DNA from: Paenibacillus_L residui
GTDB taxonomy: Bacteria; Bacillota; Bacilli; Paenibacillales; NBRC-103111
Length of the DNA: 64,000 bases
NCBI RefSeq assembly: GCF_042677205.1
Contig: NZ_JBHTIU010000089.1
Span: 22,783-86,782 of the forward strand
Direction: 5' to 3'
The translations under genes and the position numbers were made by a program. The notes beneath the pieces were generated by a model. That model saw only the letters and a program-made list of their open reading frames with translations. It had not been told where the DNA came from and did not search any database. The number at the start of each line of letters is the position of its first letter. Position 1 is the stretch's first letter. This document shows positions 53,065-63,150 of the stretch, piece by piece.

Positions 53065-53199
53065 TTAAGCAGTCAGTACTTTTCTGCCCTTTTGGCGACG
53101 AGCTTGAATTACCTTGCGGCCATTCTTCGTACTCATGCGCTTACGGAAACCGTGTACTTTTTTACGCTTTCTTACGTTCGGTTGGAAAGTCGGTTTCAT
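53065..53199 (-). CDS. rpmH: 50S ribosomal protein L34
   Basis: 44 residues, the typical length, MKPTFQPNVRKRKKVHGFRKRM..RKGRKVLTA in outline. Very basic, binds 23S rRNA. A GGAGGTG site lies eight bases before the ATG. First leftward gene of the origin; dnaA lies on the other side of the upstream DnaA boxes. Confidence 0.97.
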   Translation of the reverse strand: MKPTFQPNVRKRKKVHGFRKRMSTKNGRKVIQARRQKGRKVLTA

Positions 53200-53320
53200 T
53201 ATATAGCACCTCCCCGAGGAATTACATCCCAAAAATACCTCTAATAATTAAATCATCTCGCAGGCCAAAAGTCAACCGGACTTCACTCTGGAGCCCGCGC
53301 TATTTTCATCCACGGAAGGC

Positions 53321-53605
53321 TGTGAATAATTTTGTGGCAAATTTAGCAGAACTCTGTCGAAATATCAACAATTTATAAACACTGGACAGGTATGTGCATC
53401 GAATCTATTCACAAGTTGGCGAAATTGTGGATAATTTATCGAATTCCATTGAATCCTCTCCCTCTTTTTGATATATTTAAATTGTTTTCGCCTGTGGATA
53501 TTTATCAAATACATAGAAATTATCAACATGTTGTGGATAATATTGTGAACAATTTGAACTTTTCCTTCCCAATAACCCTTCTAATTCCCTTGATAATGTG
53601 GATAA
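53321..53605. other. oriC: oriC upstream region (DnaA boxes before dnaA)
   Basis: Perfect boxes TGTGGATAA occur at 53426-53434, 53532-53540 and 53597-53605. Near matches are TGTGAATAA at 53321, CTATTCACA at 53405, TGTGGATAT at 53493 and TGTGAACAA at 53544. The region is AT-rich and lies between the divergent rpmH and dnaA genes. In Bacillales this half of oriC recruits DnaA and also autoregulates dnaA. Confidence 0.9.
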
Positions 53606-53677
53606 TTGACATGTTGTTCCTTGATATGACAATATATTCAATGGCTGTCGCCACGTTTTTTAAAGGAGTGACTGTTT

Positions 53678-55036
53678 GTGGAAAGCCATGTCAATAACTT
53701 ATGGCAACAAGTACTTTCAGAAATTCAAACCAAGCTAAGCAAGCCCAGTTTTGATACGTGGCTTAAATCTACCCAAGCAAAGGTATTTACCGATACCCTC
53801 CTTGTCATATGCGCTCCTAACAATTTTGCACGCGAATGGCTGGAAACCCGGTATGCCAAGATGATCAAGGCGACGGTTTACGAATGTTTAGGCAAGGATG
53901 TGACCGTAGAGGTCGTCATTGAGGACGGCTCCCCTGCCCAGCCTCCATCCATACAAACCGCAGCACCGGTTCAACCCGAGACCGCCGTTCAGGAAGAATG
54001 GTCTTACGCCAGTATGATGAACCCCAAATATACGTTCGATACGTTCGTTATCGGCGCCGGGAACCGGTTTGCCCATGCGGCTTCTTTAGCTGTGGCCGAA
54101 GCGCCTGCGAAATCGTATAATCCGCTATTTTTATATGGTGGAGTGGGACTTGGCAAAACCCATTTAATGCATGCCATCGGACATTATGTACTCGAGCATA
54201 ATCCCAATGCGCGGGTTCTCTATATATCTTCCGAGAAATTTACGAACGAATTTATTAACGCGATCCGTGACAACCGCGGCGAGAGCTTCCGGAACAAGTA
54301 CCGCAACATCGACGTTCTGCTCATCGATGATATTCAGTTTCTCGCCGGCAAAGAGCAGACCCAGGAGGAATTCTTCCATACTTTCAATGCTCTGCACGAA
54401 GAAAGTAAGCAAATTATTATTTCAAGCGACAGGCAGCCGAAAGAAATCCCGACCCTGGAGGAGAGGCTGCGCTCCCGGTTCGAATGGGGCTTGATCACAG
54501 ATATTCAGCCTCCGGATCTGGAGACCAGAATCGCCATCCTGCGCAAGAAGGCCAAAGCGGAGAATCTGGAAATTCCGAATGAAGCCATGGTCTATATCGC
54601 CAATCATATTGATACGAATATCCGCGAGCTGGAAGGCGCCCTGATTCGCGTAGTCGCTTATTCTTCTCTTATTAACGAAGACATTACCGTTTCCCTGGCG
54701 GCCGATGCGTTGAAGGATATTATCCCTTCCTCCCGGCCCAAAGTAATTACCATTCAGGATATTCAACAGAAGGTCGGGGAATTTTACGGGTTGAAGCTGG
54801 AGGATTTCAAGGCGAGGAAACGGACGAAAGCCGTCGCTTTTCCAAGGCAGGTCGCGATGTATCTGTCTCGTGAACTCACCGACTACTCCCTTCCCAAAAT
54901 TGGAGAAGCCTTCGGAGGAAGAGATCATACGACCGTTATTCATGCCCACGACAAAATTACAATGACGCTTAAGCAAGATCCGGAATTGGGCAAGATCATT
55001 CAGAATCTGACCGAAAAAATTAAAAATCCCAGTTGA
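53678..55036 (+). CDS. dnaA: Chromosomal replication initiator DnaA
   Basis: 452 residues from a GTG with AAAGGAG upstream. Domain I (~1-85), a variable linker (~86-112), an AAA+ domain with Walker A GGVGLGKTH (~150-158) and Walker B LLIDDIQFL, and domain IV with the helix-turn-helix FGGRDHTTVIHAHDKI at the C-terminus. It binds DnaA boxes and unwinds the origin. First gene of the right arm. Confidence 0.99.
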   Translation: MESHVNNLWQQVLSEIQTKLSKPSFDTWLKSTQAKVFTDTLLVICAPNNFAREWLETRYAKMIKATVYECLGKDVTVEVVIEDGSPAQPPSIQTAAPVQPETAVQEEWSYASMMNPKYTFDTFVIGAGNRFAHAASLAVAEAPAKSYNPLFLYGGVGLGKTHLMHAIGHYVLEHNPNARVLYISSEKFTNEFINAIRDNRGESFRNKYRNIDVLLIDDIQFLAGKEQTQEEFFHTFNALHEESKQIIISSDRQPKEIPTLEERLRSRFEWGLITDIQPPDLETRIAILRKKAKAENLEIPNEAMVYIANHIDTNIRELEGALIRVVAYSSLINEDITVSLAADALKDIIPSSRPKVITIQDIQQKVGEFYGLKLEDFKARKRTKAVAFPRQVAMYLSRELTDYSLPKIGEAFGGRDHTTVIHAHDKITMTLKQDPELGKIIQNLTEKIKNPS

Positions 55037-55060
55037 TAACGAAGAAGCCTATGCACAATC

Positions 55061-55171
55061 TATTCACATGTGGATAGGCTTGATTCTTGTCTTTTTTATT
55101 CACATATCCACATATTCAGGCCGCCTACTACTATTACTACTAAAAAAAAGATATAATTTAAAATAGAAAAG
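55061..55171. other. oriC: oriC unwinding region downstream of dnaA
   Basis: Four DnaA-box-like sites (TATTCACAT at 55061, TGTGGATAG at 55069, TTATTCACA at 55096, ATATCCACA at 55104) precede a short GC-rich patch (GGCCGCC), then TACTACTATTACTACTA (55126-55142), which fits DnaA-trio repeats, and an AT-rich tract (55142-55171). This is the order of the basal unwinding system described in Bacillus subtilis. Confidence 0.85.
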
Positions 55172-55294
55172 CGTTCAGCGAAGCCACATTTTCCACAATG
55201 GAAGTTTTGTGTCCTGCTCAGCTTTAAATTCTATTCAGGAGTCTTTCTCATTTTTCCCAAGCTGCATACATTATGCCGGCTTTTTCGAGTTTGC

Positions 55295-55300
55295 TATAAT
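55295..55300 (+). promoter_or_regulatory. Putative dnaN -10 element
   Basis: TATAAT about 47 bases before dnaN. The matching -35 (near 55271, TTATGC) is weak, so the start point is uncertain. Confidence 0.45.
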
Positions 55301-55346
55301 ACAGGTTATGAGCCGTTTCTTATTTTAAGAACCCGGGAGTGAAATT

Positions 55347-56489
55347 ATGAAACTGACGATTTTAAAAGACCAGCTGAGCGAGTCGATCCAGCATGTGTCG
55401 AAAGCGATTTCCAGCCGCACAACCATTCCAATCCTTAGCGGAATAAAGATAGATGCTACTCCTAAAGGAGTTATGTTAACGGCAAGCGATACGGACATTT
55501 CCATCCAATCCTTTATTCCATTGGAGAATGATGGGATAGAAAATGTGCAATTGGTCCAAACTGGTAGCGTCGTGCTGCCCGCCAAATTTTTCATGGAAAT
55601 GGTGCGCAAGCTGCCTTCCGAACAAATAGAAATCGAAGCCGGCGAAAATCATCAAACGATCATCCGTTCTGGAACAGCCGAGTTTCAATTAGTCGGATTC
55701 GATCCGGAGGAATATCCCCTTCTCCCCCAAGTCGATGAGGAGAAAGTCATCTCGATGTCTAGCGATCTGCTGAAGGCAATGATCAAGCAGACCTCCTTCG
55801 CTGTATCCACAAGCGAAACGACACCGATTCTGACTGGAGTTCTCTGGTCCTTGACCGAGAATAATCTCAAGCTGATCGGATGCGACCGCCATCGTCTGGC
55901 CAGCCGGGAATCTCAAATCGATACCCCTCCGGACCAGGTAATCAAGAGCGTCGTCATTTCCGGTAAAACCTTAAGCGAGCTGAACAAAATATTGCCGGAT
56001 CATAACTCCTTGATCGATATCGTCTTTACCGAAACACTCGTGCTGTTCAAGCTGAGCAATGTTCTGTTCTATACTCGGGTGCTGGAAGGCGTATATCCGG
56101 ATACCAGTAAATTAATCCCGCAGCAATTCCAGACAGAAATGGTTATAAAATCCAAATCGTTAATGGACGCGATTGACCGGGCTTATTTGCTTACCAGAGA
56201 GAACAAGGCTAATATCGTAAAATTGGTTATGAACGACGATCAAACGATCGAAATTTCGTCCAGCTCATCCGATCTCGGCAAGGTCAAAGAAGTGCTTCCG
56301 GTCAGCAGCCATTCCGGAAATCTTCTGCAGATCTCATTCAATTCCAAATTTATGCTCGATGCCTTAAAAGTAATCGATAGCGAATTCGTGCATATCGGAT
56401 TTACCGGACCGATGAACCCGATTGTTATCCAGCCGGAGGACGGCACGAGAATTTTGCAGCTCATCCTTCCCTACCGGACTACCAGCTAA
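55347..56489 (+). CDS. dnaN: DNA polymerase III beta sliding clamp
   Basis: 380 residues with three repeated clamp domains (start MKLTILKDQLSESIQHVSKAISSRTTIPILSGI; end ILQLILPYRTT). It forms a ring dimer that tethers polymerase to DNA. It follows the unwinding region and is upstream of yaaA and recF. Confidence 0.99.
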   Translation: MKLTILKDQLSESIQHVSKAISSRTTIPILSGIKIDATPKGVMLTASDTDISIQSFIPLENDGIENVQLVQTGSVVLPAKFFMEMVRKLPSEQIEIEAGENHQTIIRSGTAEFQLVGFDPEEYPLLPQVDEEKVISMSSDLLKAMIKQTSFAVSTSETTPILTGVLWSLTENNLKLIGCDRHRLASRESQIDTPPDQVIKSVVISGKTLSELNKILPDHNSLIDIVFTETLVLFKLSNVLFYTRVLEGVYPDTSKLIPQQFQTEMVIKSKSLMDAIDRAYLLTRENKANIVKLVMNDDQTIEISSSSSDLGKVKEVLPVSSHSGNLLQISFNSKFMLDALKVIDSEFVHIGFTGPMNPIVIQPEDGTRILQLILPYRTTS

Positions 56490-56502
56490 TAAAGGAGTAA
56501 GA

Positions 56503-56718
56503 ATGAAATCTATCGAAATTTCGACGGAGTATATTGCATTGGGGCAATTTCTCAAGCTGGCTGACTGTGTGTCCACCGGCGGACACGCCAAAATATTTCT
56601 ACAGGAAACGAAGGTTCTCGTTAACGGGGAGCCGGAAAACCGGCGGGGCCGAAAGCTTGTTCCCGGCGATATTATTCAGGTGGACGGCTGTGGGGAATTT
56701 CAAGTCCGGCGTTCTTAA
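56503..56718 (+). CDS. yaaA: S4-domain RNA-binding protein YaaA (RlbA)
   Basis: 71 residues. The ATG at 56503 is set by AAAGGAG; a longer frame overlapping dnaN is not supported. The S4 core (LGQFLKLADCVSTGGHAKIFLQETKVLVNGEPENRRGRKLVPGD) is typical. Small S4 proteins of this family, encoded between dnaN and recF, bind rRNA and take part in ribosome assembly or quality control. Confidence 0.95.
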   Translation: MKSIEISTEYIALGQFLKLADCVSTGGHAKIFLQETKVLVNGEPENRRGRKLVPGDIIQVDGCGEFQVRRS

Positions 56719-56906
56719 ACGAAGGCCCGAGCAGTTGAAACGGCAAGCTTGTCTCCAAAGAATAAAGTGCCGCATAGAATAGATAACTGGAGTCGTATGT
56801 TACAAAGAGGACCCCTTTCTTTCATTATGGATGAAAGTGTGGAATCATTGCTCTTGCCTTGCGAAGCGGAGCTTTGCGTTAAAGCGGGCTCTTAGGAGGA
56901 AATCAC

Positions 56907-58022
56907 TTGTTTCTTAATAGGCTGGCTATTAAAAATTACCGAAACTATGATGAAATAGAGTTGAATACCGACCATAAGGTCAACATTTTTATAGGTCCTA
57001 ATGCCCAAGGGAAAACCAATTTGCTGGAAGCGATCTATGTCCTTGCACTGTCCAAATCTCATCGTACGCATCATGATAAGCAGCTAATTCGCTGGAATGA
57101 ACCCTATGCCCAGCTCTATGCGGAAGTGGACAAGAAATACGGCTTGTGCAAGCTCAGTCTCTCGGTTACTCCCCAGGGCAAAAAGGCTAAAATTAATGGC
57201 CTCGAGCAAAAAAAACTCAGTGATTTTATCGGAACGCTAAATGTAGTCATGTTTGCCCCGGAGGATTTGGAAATTGTCAAGGGCGCTCCCGGAATCCGCC
57301 GGCGGTTCCTTGATATGGAGATCGGCCAGGTTCACCCTGGCTATCTGTATGAAATGACCCAGTATCAGAAGGTGCTGAACCAGCGGAACAATTACTTGAA
57401 GCAATTGCCCGGCTTTCCTGCCGCCACGGACCCGATGCTTGAAATTTGGAACGAGCAGTTGGCCCAGTATGGTTCTAAAATCATCAAAAAAAGGCAAAGC
57501 TTTTTAAAAAAACTGCAAAAATGGGCGGAGTATATCCATTCGGGCATAACGAACGACCTCGAAAAGCTCCGGGTCGAGTACCGTCCCTCCATAGAAACCG
57601 GTGATCCCGAAGAGGAAACTATTCTATTTGAGCGATTTATGATAAAGTTAAAACAGATGAAAGATCAGGAAATAAGGCGCGGTACAACACTAGTCGGGCC
57701 TCATCGTGATGATATGATGTTTTTTATCAATGACAAAGAGGTTCAGGTTTACGGGTCCCAAGGCCAGCAGAGGACGGCCGCACTTTCCTTGAAGCTGGCC
57801 GAGCTCGAGCTGATTCACGAAGAATTGGGAGAGTACCCTGTTCTTTTGCTTGATGATGTCTTGTCCGAATTGGACCCGTATCGGCAAACCCAGCTGATCG
57901 AGACCTTTCAGGACAAGGTTCAAACCTTTATCACGACGACCGCCCTGGACAGTGTTAATATGGATAAGCTGTCGGATGCAGCTATATATCACGTTAAGAA
58001 CGGATCGGTACAGGATAAGTGA
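56907..58022 (+). CDS. recF: DNA replication and repair protein RecF
   Basis: 371 residues from a TTG start preceded by TAGGAGGA (MFLNRLAIKNYRNYDEIELNT). ABC-type ATPase of SMC fold: Walker A GPNAQGKTNLLEA (~31-43), signature near GSQGQQRTAALSLKLAE and Walker B VLLLDDVLSELD. It loads RecA at gaps with RecO and RecR. The stop lies close to the remB start. Confidence 0.98.
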   Translation: MFLNRLAIKNYRNYDEIELNTDHKVNIFIGPNAQGKTNLLEAIYVLALSKSHRTHHDKQLIRWNEPYAQLYAEVDKKYGLCKLSLSVTPQGKKAKINGLEQKKLSDFIGTLNVVMFAPEDLEIVKGAPGIRRRFLDMEIGQVHPGYLYEMTQYQKVLNQRNNYLKQLPGFPAATDPMLEIWNEQLAQYGSKIIKKRQSFLKKLQKWAEYIHSGITNDLEKLRVEYRPSIETGDPEEETILFERFMIKLKQMKDQEIRRGTTLVGPHRDDMMFFINDKEVQVYGSQGQQRTAALSLKLAELELIHEELGEYPVLLLDDVLSELDPYRQTQLIETFQDKVQTFITTTALDSVNMDKLSDAAIYHVKNGSVQDK

Positions 58023-58063
58023 CGGCTATTCCATCGATTTCTATCCGAATAGGGGTTGAGCCT

Positions 58064-58312
58064 ATGTTCATTCATTTGGGAGGAGAAAAGATCATTCGCG
58101 CTAACGAGTTAGTAGCTATATTTGACCTCTCGATCGAAAAAAATTCGAAAATTTCCAAACAATTTGTTACCCATGCGTTAAAAAATAAAAAAATCGAAGT
58201 GATAGGCGAAGAGGATAGCAAGTCGATCGTCGTTACAGTCCATAAAGTTTATTATTCCCCTATTTCATCTGCAACACTGAATAAAAGAGCAAGTCAATTG
58301 CAAATTCATTAG
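58064..58312 (+). CDS. remB: RemB-like DUF370 regulator (YaaB)
   Basis: 82 residues from MFIHLGGEKIIRANELVAIFDL; earlier in-frame codons overlap recF. The C-terminus SKSIVVTVHKVYYSPISSATLNKRA matches YaaB/RemB, a DNA-binding regulator of extracellular-matrix and biofilm genes in Bacillus. Between recF and gyrB in the standard order. Confidence 0.93.
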   Translation: MFIHLGGEKIIRANELVAIFDLSIEKNSKISKQFVTHALKNKKIEVIGEEDSKSIVVTVHKVYYSPISSATLNKRASQLQIH

Positions 58313-58351
58313 CCTTATCTGTCCGGAAATTTGAAAAGTAGGTGAAGGGTA

Positions 58352-60268
58352 ATGTCATTGAATCCAAATACTTATGACGAGAATCAGATACAGGTACTGG
58401 AAGGTCTGGAGGCGGTCAGAAAACGTCCAGGGATGTACATCGGTTCCACCAGCAGCAGAGGTCTTCACCATTTGGTATGGGAAGTCGTCGATAACAGCAT
58501 TGACGAAGCTCTGGCCGGTTACTGTACCCGAATTGATGTTACCGTTCATAAAGACAACAGCATTTCAGTAACTGACAACGGACGCGGAATTCCTGTAGGG
58601 GAACATGCCAAGATGAAGAAGCCCGCAGTCGAGGTTGTGCTGACGGTGCTTCACGCAGGCGGTAAGTTCGGCGGGGAAGATTCCGGATATAAAGTATCTG
58701 GCGGATTGCACGGAGTCGGGGTGTCGGTCGTTAATGCCCTGTCCGCTCATCTTACGGTTCAGGTCAAAACAAAAGGAAAAATTCATCTGCAGGAATATAA
58801 ACGCGGCGTTCCTCAATACGATCTCAAAGTGATCGGAGAAACGGAAGAAACGGGAACGAAGATTACTTTCCTGCCCGATCCGGAAATTTTTACGGAAACC
58901 GTCGAATATGATTACGAAATATTACAATCGCGACTTCGGGAGCTGGCTTTTCTCAATAAAGGGATCGAGATCAATCTGTTCGATGAGCGGACAGATGCCT
59001 CCAATACATTCAAGTATGACGGGGGAATTATTTCATTCGTCGAATATTTGAACCGGAACCGGGAAGTGCTGCATGACCCGCCGATTTATACCGAAGGAAC
59101 CAAGGATAACATCCAGGTAGAGATCGCTCTGCAGTATAACGACAGCTATGCCGAAAACATTTATTCATTCGCCAATAATATAAACACCCATGAAGGCGGA
59201 ACCCATGAGTCCGGCTTCAAAAGTGCGTTAACGAGAATTCTGAACGATTACGCGCGCAAATCGAATTCCATCAAGGAGAGCGATTCGAATCTTACCGGAG
59301 ATGATGTCCGTGAAGGTCTGACGGCAATTATTTCGGTGAAAATTCCTGAACCGCAATTCGAGGGGCAGACCAAGACGAAGCTGGGCAACAGTGAAGTGCG
59401 CGGGATTGTAGAGTCCCTCTTCTCCGAGAAGCTGCAGGAATTTCTGGAGGAGCATCCTTCGGTATCCAAGAAAATTATGGAGAAGGGGATTCAGGCGGCC
59501 AGAGCACGGGAGGCCGCTCGTAAAGCCCGCGAGCTGACCCGGCGCAAGAACGCGCTCGAAGTCAGTTCATTGCCTGGGAAATTGGCGGATTGTTCTTCCA
59601 AGGATGCGTCCATTAGTGAAATTTTTATCGTAGAGGGAGATTCGGCCGGCGGTTCCGCCAAGCAGGGCCGGGATAGGCATTTTCAAGCTATTCTTCCGCT
59701 GCGGGGTAAAATATTGAACGTTGAAAAAGCCCGTCTGGACCGGATTTTGTCCAACGCGGAAATTCGCGCGATCATCACCGCCCTGGGTACGGGAATCGGG
59801 GTAGATTTCGATATATCGAAGGCACGTTATCACAAAGTGATCATTATGACCGATGCCGATGTGGACGGAGCTCATATCCGTACTCTTCTGCTCACGTTCT
59901 TCTATCGTTACATGCGCAAGCTGATTGAGGCAGGTTATGTATATATTGCACAGCCTCCATTGTACAAATTAGAACGCAACAAAACGGTGCGCTATGCCTA
60001 TAACGACAAGCAGCGGGAAGAAATGATGGCCGAATTTGGAGACGGGGCCAAAGTGAATGTCCAACGTTACAAAGGTCTGGGCGAGATGAATGCAGGCCAG
60101 CTCTGGGAAACGACGATGGATCCCGAAAGCCGGACACTGCTGCAGGTAAGTATTCAGGATGCTATGGATGCCGACCTTATTTTCGATACGTTGATGGGAG
60201 ATAATGTCGAGCCCCGGCGGGATTTCATTCAAGAGCATGCCAAGTATGTAACCAACCTGGACATTTAA
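58352..60268 (+). CDS. gyrB: DNA gyrase subunit B
   Basis: 638 residues. GHKL ATPase domain (EVVDNSIDEALAG, GRGIPV, GGLHGVGVSVVNALS), transducer, and TOPRIM domain (EGDSAGGSAKQGRDR, DADVDGAHIR). With GyrA it introduces negative supercoils using ATP. A ribosome site (AGGTGAAGG) precedes the ATG; a terminator follows the gene. Confidence 0.99.
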   Translation: MSLNPNTYDENQIQVLEGLEAVRKRPGMYIGSTSSRGLHHLVWEVVDNSIDEALAGYCTRIDVTVHKDNSISVTDNGRGIPVGEHAKMKKPAVEVVLTVLHAGGKFGGEDSGYKVSGGLHGVGVSVVNALSAHLTVQVKTKGKIHLQEYKRGVPQYDLKVIGETEETGTKITFLPDPEIFTETVEYDYEILQSRLRELAFLNKGIEINLFDERTDASNTFKYDGGIISFVEYLNRNREVLHDPPIYTEGTKDNIQVEIALQYNDSYAENIYSFANNINTHEGGTHESGFKSALTRILNDYARKSNSIKESDSNLTGDDVREGLTAIISVKIPEPQFEGQTKTKLGNSEVRGIVESLFSEKLQEFLEEHPSVSKKIMEKGIQAARAREAARKARELTRRKNALEVSSLPGKLADCSSKDASISEIFIVEGDSAGGSAKQGRDRHFQAILPLRGKILNVEKARLDRILSNAEIRAIITALGTGIGVDFDISKARYHKVIIMTDADVDGAHIRTLLLTFFYRYMRKLIEAGYVYIAQPPLYKLERNKTVRYAYNDKQREEMMAEFGDGAKVNVQRYKGLGEMNAGQLWETTMDPESRTLLQVSIQDAMDADLIFDTLMGDNVEPRRDFIQEHAKYVTNLDI

Positions 60269-60290
60269 CAATTGATCAAGCTAATTCCGA

Positions 60291-60326
60291 AAAGGGAGGT
60301 TCTGTTTGCACGGAGCCTTCTTTTTA
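60291..60326 (+). terminator. Terminator of gyrB
   Basis: AAGGGAGGTTCTG pairs with CGGAGCCTTCTTT (several G-T pairs) around TTTGCA, then a T-run. Confidence 0.7.
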
Positions 60327-60579
60327 AACTTATAGGACAAACTTGCGGGAGACATTATAGGTGCGGAAAGCGGAGGCGTTTTAAAAAAATAAATCCGTAA
60401 GTTCCGGCTGTATGAGCCGCCCAAAGTTCGTTTAATTGTGCAAAAGTTGTGAAAGTAATATAATAACAATGGATATATAAAAGCTGGCCGGCATTCAAAT
60501 GACTGTGGAAATGGCGGGAAAATCTATTTTCCCTAATTTTCGGCTGGCCGGGTTTTGCAGAACGATCAGGAGGTAAACG
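60327..60579. other. gyrA upstream region
   Basis: About 250 bases without a gene. GCTGGCCGG occurs twice in direct orientation (60483-60491 and 60543-60551), the second 28 bases before gyrA, with GGGAAAAT/ATTTTCCC pairing between them. It presumably contains the gyrA promoter and leader. Confidence 0.45.
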
Positions 60580-63117
60580 ATGGCCGAAGAAATGCAACCT
60601 CAAATCAAAGAAAGAGATATCGGCTCGGAAATGCGGGAATCGTTCATGGACTACGCGATGAGTATCATCGTCAGCCGTGCGCTCCCTGATGTCCGGGATG
60701 GCTTGAAGCCGGTTCACCGCAGAATTCTGTATGCGATGTCTGAATTGGGCATGTCGCCCGATAAGCCATATAAGAAATCGGCCAGAATAGTTGGAGAAGT
60801 CATCGGTAAATATCACCCGCATGGAGATTCTGCCGTTTATGAAACGATGGTTCGGATGGCTCAGGACTTCTCCCTTCGCTATATGCTGGTGGATGGCCAC
60901 GGTAACTTTGGTTCTATAGACGGGGATTCTGCAGCGGCCATGAGATATACCGAAGCCCGCCTGTCGAAGATCGCTATGGAGCTGTTGCGCGATATTAACA
61001 AAGAAACGATTGACTTCGTACCGAACTATGATGGCGAGGAACAAGAGCCGGCAGTCCTGCCTTCGCGTTTCCCCAACTTGCTGGTTAACGGGATATCCGG
61101 GATTGCTGTCGGCATGGCTACGGCCATTCCTCCTCACAACCTTGGCGAAGTTATCGAAGGCGTTCAGGCGCTGATCAAAAATCCAGACATTACTCCGCTT
61201 GAGCTGATGCAATATATTAAGGGGCCCGATTTCCCGACGGGCGGATACATTCTTGGCAGAGAAGGAATCAAGCAGGCCTACTCTACAGGAAGAGGCTCCG
61301 TTACCATGCGTGCGAAAGCAACGATTGAGGAAGCCAACGGCAAGGCCCGTATTATTGTTAATGAGCTTCCTTACCAGGTTATCAAGACCCGGTTGATCGT
61401 AAACATCGCCGAGCTGGTGCGCGACAAGAAAATCGACGGCATTACCGATCTGCGTGACGAATCAGACCGCAATGGTATGCGGATCGTGATTGAGCTTCGC
61501 AAGGATGTCAACCCGAATGTCGTATTAAACAATTTGTACAAGCATACGGCTATGCAAAGTAATTTTGGGATCATTATGCTGGCGATTGTCAATAAAGAGC
61601 CCAAGATTTTAAATCTTAAAGAGGTCCTCCATTATTATTTGCTGCATCAGCAGGAAATCATACGCCGGCGGACCGAGTACGATTTACGCAAGGCTGAAGC
61701 AAGGGCACATATCTTAGAAGGTCTGCGTATAGCTCTCGATCATTTGGACGAGGTCATCAGTCTGATTCGTTCCTCCAGAACGACTGACATTGCGCGTCAG
61801 GGCTTGATGGATACGTTCGCTCTCAGCTATGAACAGGCTCAGGCTATTCTCGATATGCGTCTGCAGCGCCTGACTGGCTTGGAGCGCGAGAAGATCGAAG
61901 AGGAATATGCCGAATTGCTGCAGAAAATTGCGGAACTGAAAGAAATTTTGGCTAATGAGAGCCTTATTCTAGGTATCATCAGCGATGAGCTGGAAGAAAT
62001 CAAAGAACGGTTCAGTGACGAAAGACGGACCGAAATTACGATCGGTGAAGACAGCATTGAAGATGAGGATCTGATTCCTCAGGAAGATGTGATCATTACG
62101 ATCACTCATTCCGGGTACATCAAGCGTCTTCCCGTAACAACCTATCGCGCTCAAAGACGCGGAGGCCGGGGCGTAGTCGGAATGGATACGAAGGATGATG
62201 ACTTCGTCGAACATTTGTTTGTATCCAATACACACCACTACCTGATGTTCTTTACGGACAAAGGGAAGGTGTACCGGCTTAAGGCTTATGAAATCCCGGA
62301 TTTAAGCCGGACGGCCAGAGGAACGCCGATCATTAATTTAATTCAGATAGAACAGGGAGAAACCGTCAATGCGGTGATCCCGGTCGAGAATTTCGATTCC
62401 GATCAATACTTGTTCTTCGCTACCAAAGAGGGAATCGTTAAGAAAACGCCGCTGCAGGATTACGGCAATATCCGCAAGGGCGGGTTAATTGCGATTAATA
62501 TCCGGGAAGAAGACCGATTGGTCGGAGTCCGCTTGACCGATGGACAGCAAGAAATCATCATGGGAACGAAGATGGGGATGTCGATTCGCTTCGAAGAGGA
62601 TGACGTTCGTTCGATGGGCAGATCCGCCACAGGCGTTAAAGGAATTCATTTGTCTGAAGACGATGAAGTCATCGATATGGATGTAGTCGAAGGGCATAAT
62701 GACGTCCTGATAGTTACTTCCAAAGGTTTCGGCAAACGGACGCCGATCGATGATTACAGGATTCAAACCCGCGGCGGCAAAGGAATCAAGACCCTCAACA
62801 TTACAAGCAAGAACGGTTTCGTCGTCGGGCTGAAGGTTGTTAAAGAAGACGAGGATCTGATGATCATAACTGCGCAAGGAACGATTATTCGGATGAGTAT
62901 GGCGGGAATATCGACTATGGGACGCAATACTCAAGGCGTACGTTTGATCAATATTAAAGAAGATGATGAAGTAGCTACGGTCGCCAGAGTGGATAAGAGC
63001 GAAGAAGAGGAAGAGGTTCTGGAGGAAGGGCCGGAAATTACTGCGACGGTCGTCAGAAAGGATCCGGACGAAGAACCTGAAACAGATATGGATGAAGAAT
63101 CCGAGGATAATGAATAA
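60580..63117 (+). CDS. gyrA: DNA gyrase subunit A
   Basis: 845 residues. Catalytic Tyr123 in AAMRYTEARL, winged-helix and tower domains, coiled-coil gate, and C-terminal beta-pinwheel with the GyrA box region (AQRRGGRG). It ends in a strongly acidic tail (~805-845). Residues at quinolone-relevant positions are the susceptible forms (HPHGDSAVYE with Ser84 and Glu88). AGGAGG precedes the ATG. Confidence 0.99.
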   Translation: MAEEMQPQIKERDIGSEMRESFMDYAMSIIVSRALPDVRDGLKPVHRRILYAMSELGMSPDKPYKKSARIVGEVIGKYHPHGDSAVYETMVRMAQDFSLRYMLVDGHGNFGSIDGDSAAAMRYTEARLSKIAMELLRDINKETIDFVPNYDGEEQEPAVLPSRFPNLLVNGISGIAVGMATAIPPHNLGEVIEGVQALIKNPDITPLELMQYIKGPDFPTGGYILGREGIKQAYSTGRGSVTMRAKATIEEANGKARIIVNELPYQVIKTRLIVNIAELVRDKKIDGITDLRDESDRNGMRIVIELRKDVNPNVVLNNLYKHTAMQSNFGIIMLAIVNKEPKILNLKEVLHYYLLHQQEIIRRRTEYDLRKAEARAHILEGLRIALDHLDEVISLIRSSRTTDIARQGLMDTFALSYEQAQAILDMRLQRLTGLEREKIEEEYAELLQKIAELKEILANESLILGIISDELEEIKERFSDERRTEITIGEDSIEDEDLIPQEDVIITITHSGYIKRLPVTTYRAQRRGGRGVVGMDTKDDDFVEHLFVSNTHHYLMFFTDKGKVYRLKAYEIPDLSRTARGTPIINLIQIEQGETVNAVIPVENFDSDQYLFFATKEGIVKKTPLQDYGNIRKGGLIAINIREEDRLVGVRLTDGQQEIIMGTKMGMSIRFEEDDVRSMGRSATGVKGIHLSEDDEVIDMDVVEGHNDVLIVTSKGFGKRTPIDDYRIQTRGGKGIKTLNITSKNGFVVGLKVVKEDEDLMIITAQGTIIRMSMAGISTMGRNTQGVRLINIKEDDEVATVARVDKSEEEEEVLEEGPEITATVVRKDPDEEPETDMDEESEDNE

Positions 63118-63123
63118 TTGCTG

Positions 63124-63150
63124 AAAGAGGGGCGCGTCCCCTCTTTTCTT
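63124..63150 (+). terminator. Terminator of gyrA
   Basis: AAGAGGGG-CGCG-TCCCCTCTTTTCTTT, directly after the gyrA stop. Confidence 0.9.

Noticed and set aside
60810..60850. Quinolone-resistance substitutions in gyrA
   Set aside because: The region reads HPHGDSAVYE with Ser84 and Glu88, the ordinary susceptible form.
60355..61212. Leftward frame of about 285 codons over the gyrA start
   Set aside because: It lies antisense to conserved gyrA sequence and shows no start signal or family features.
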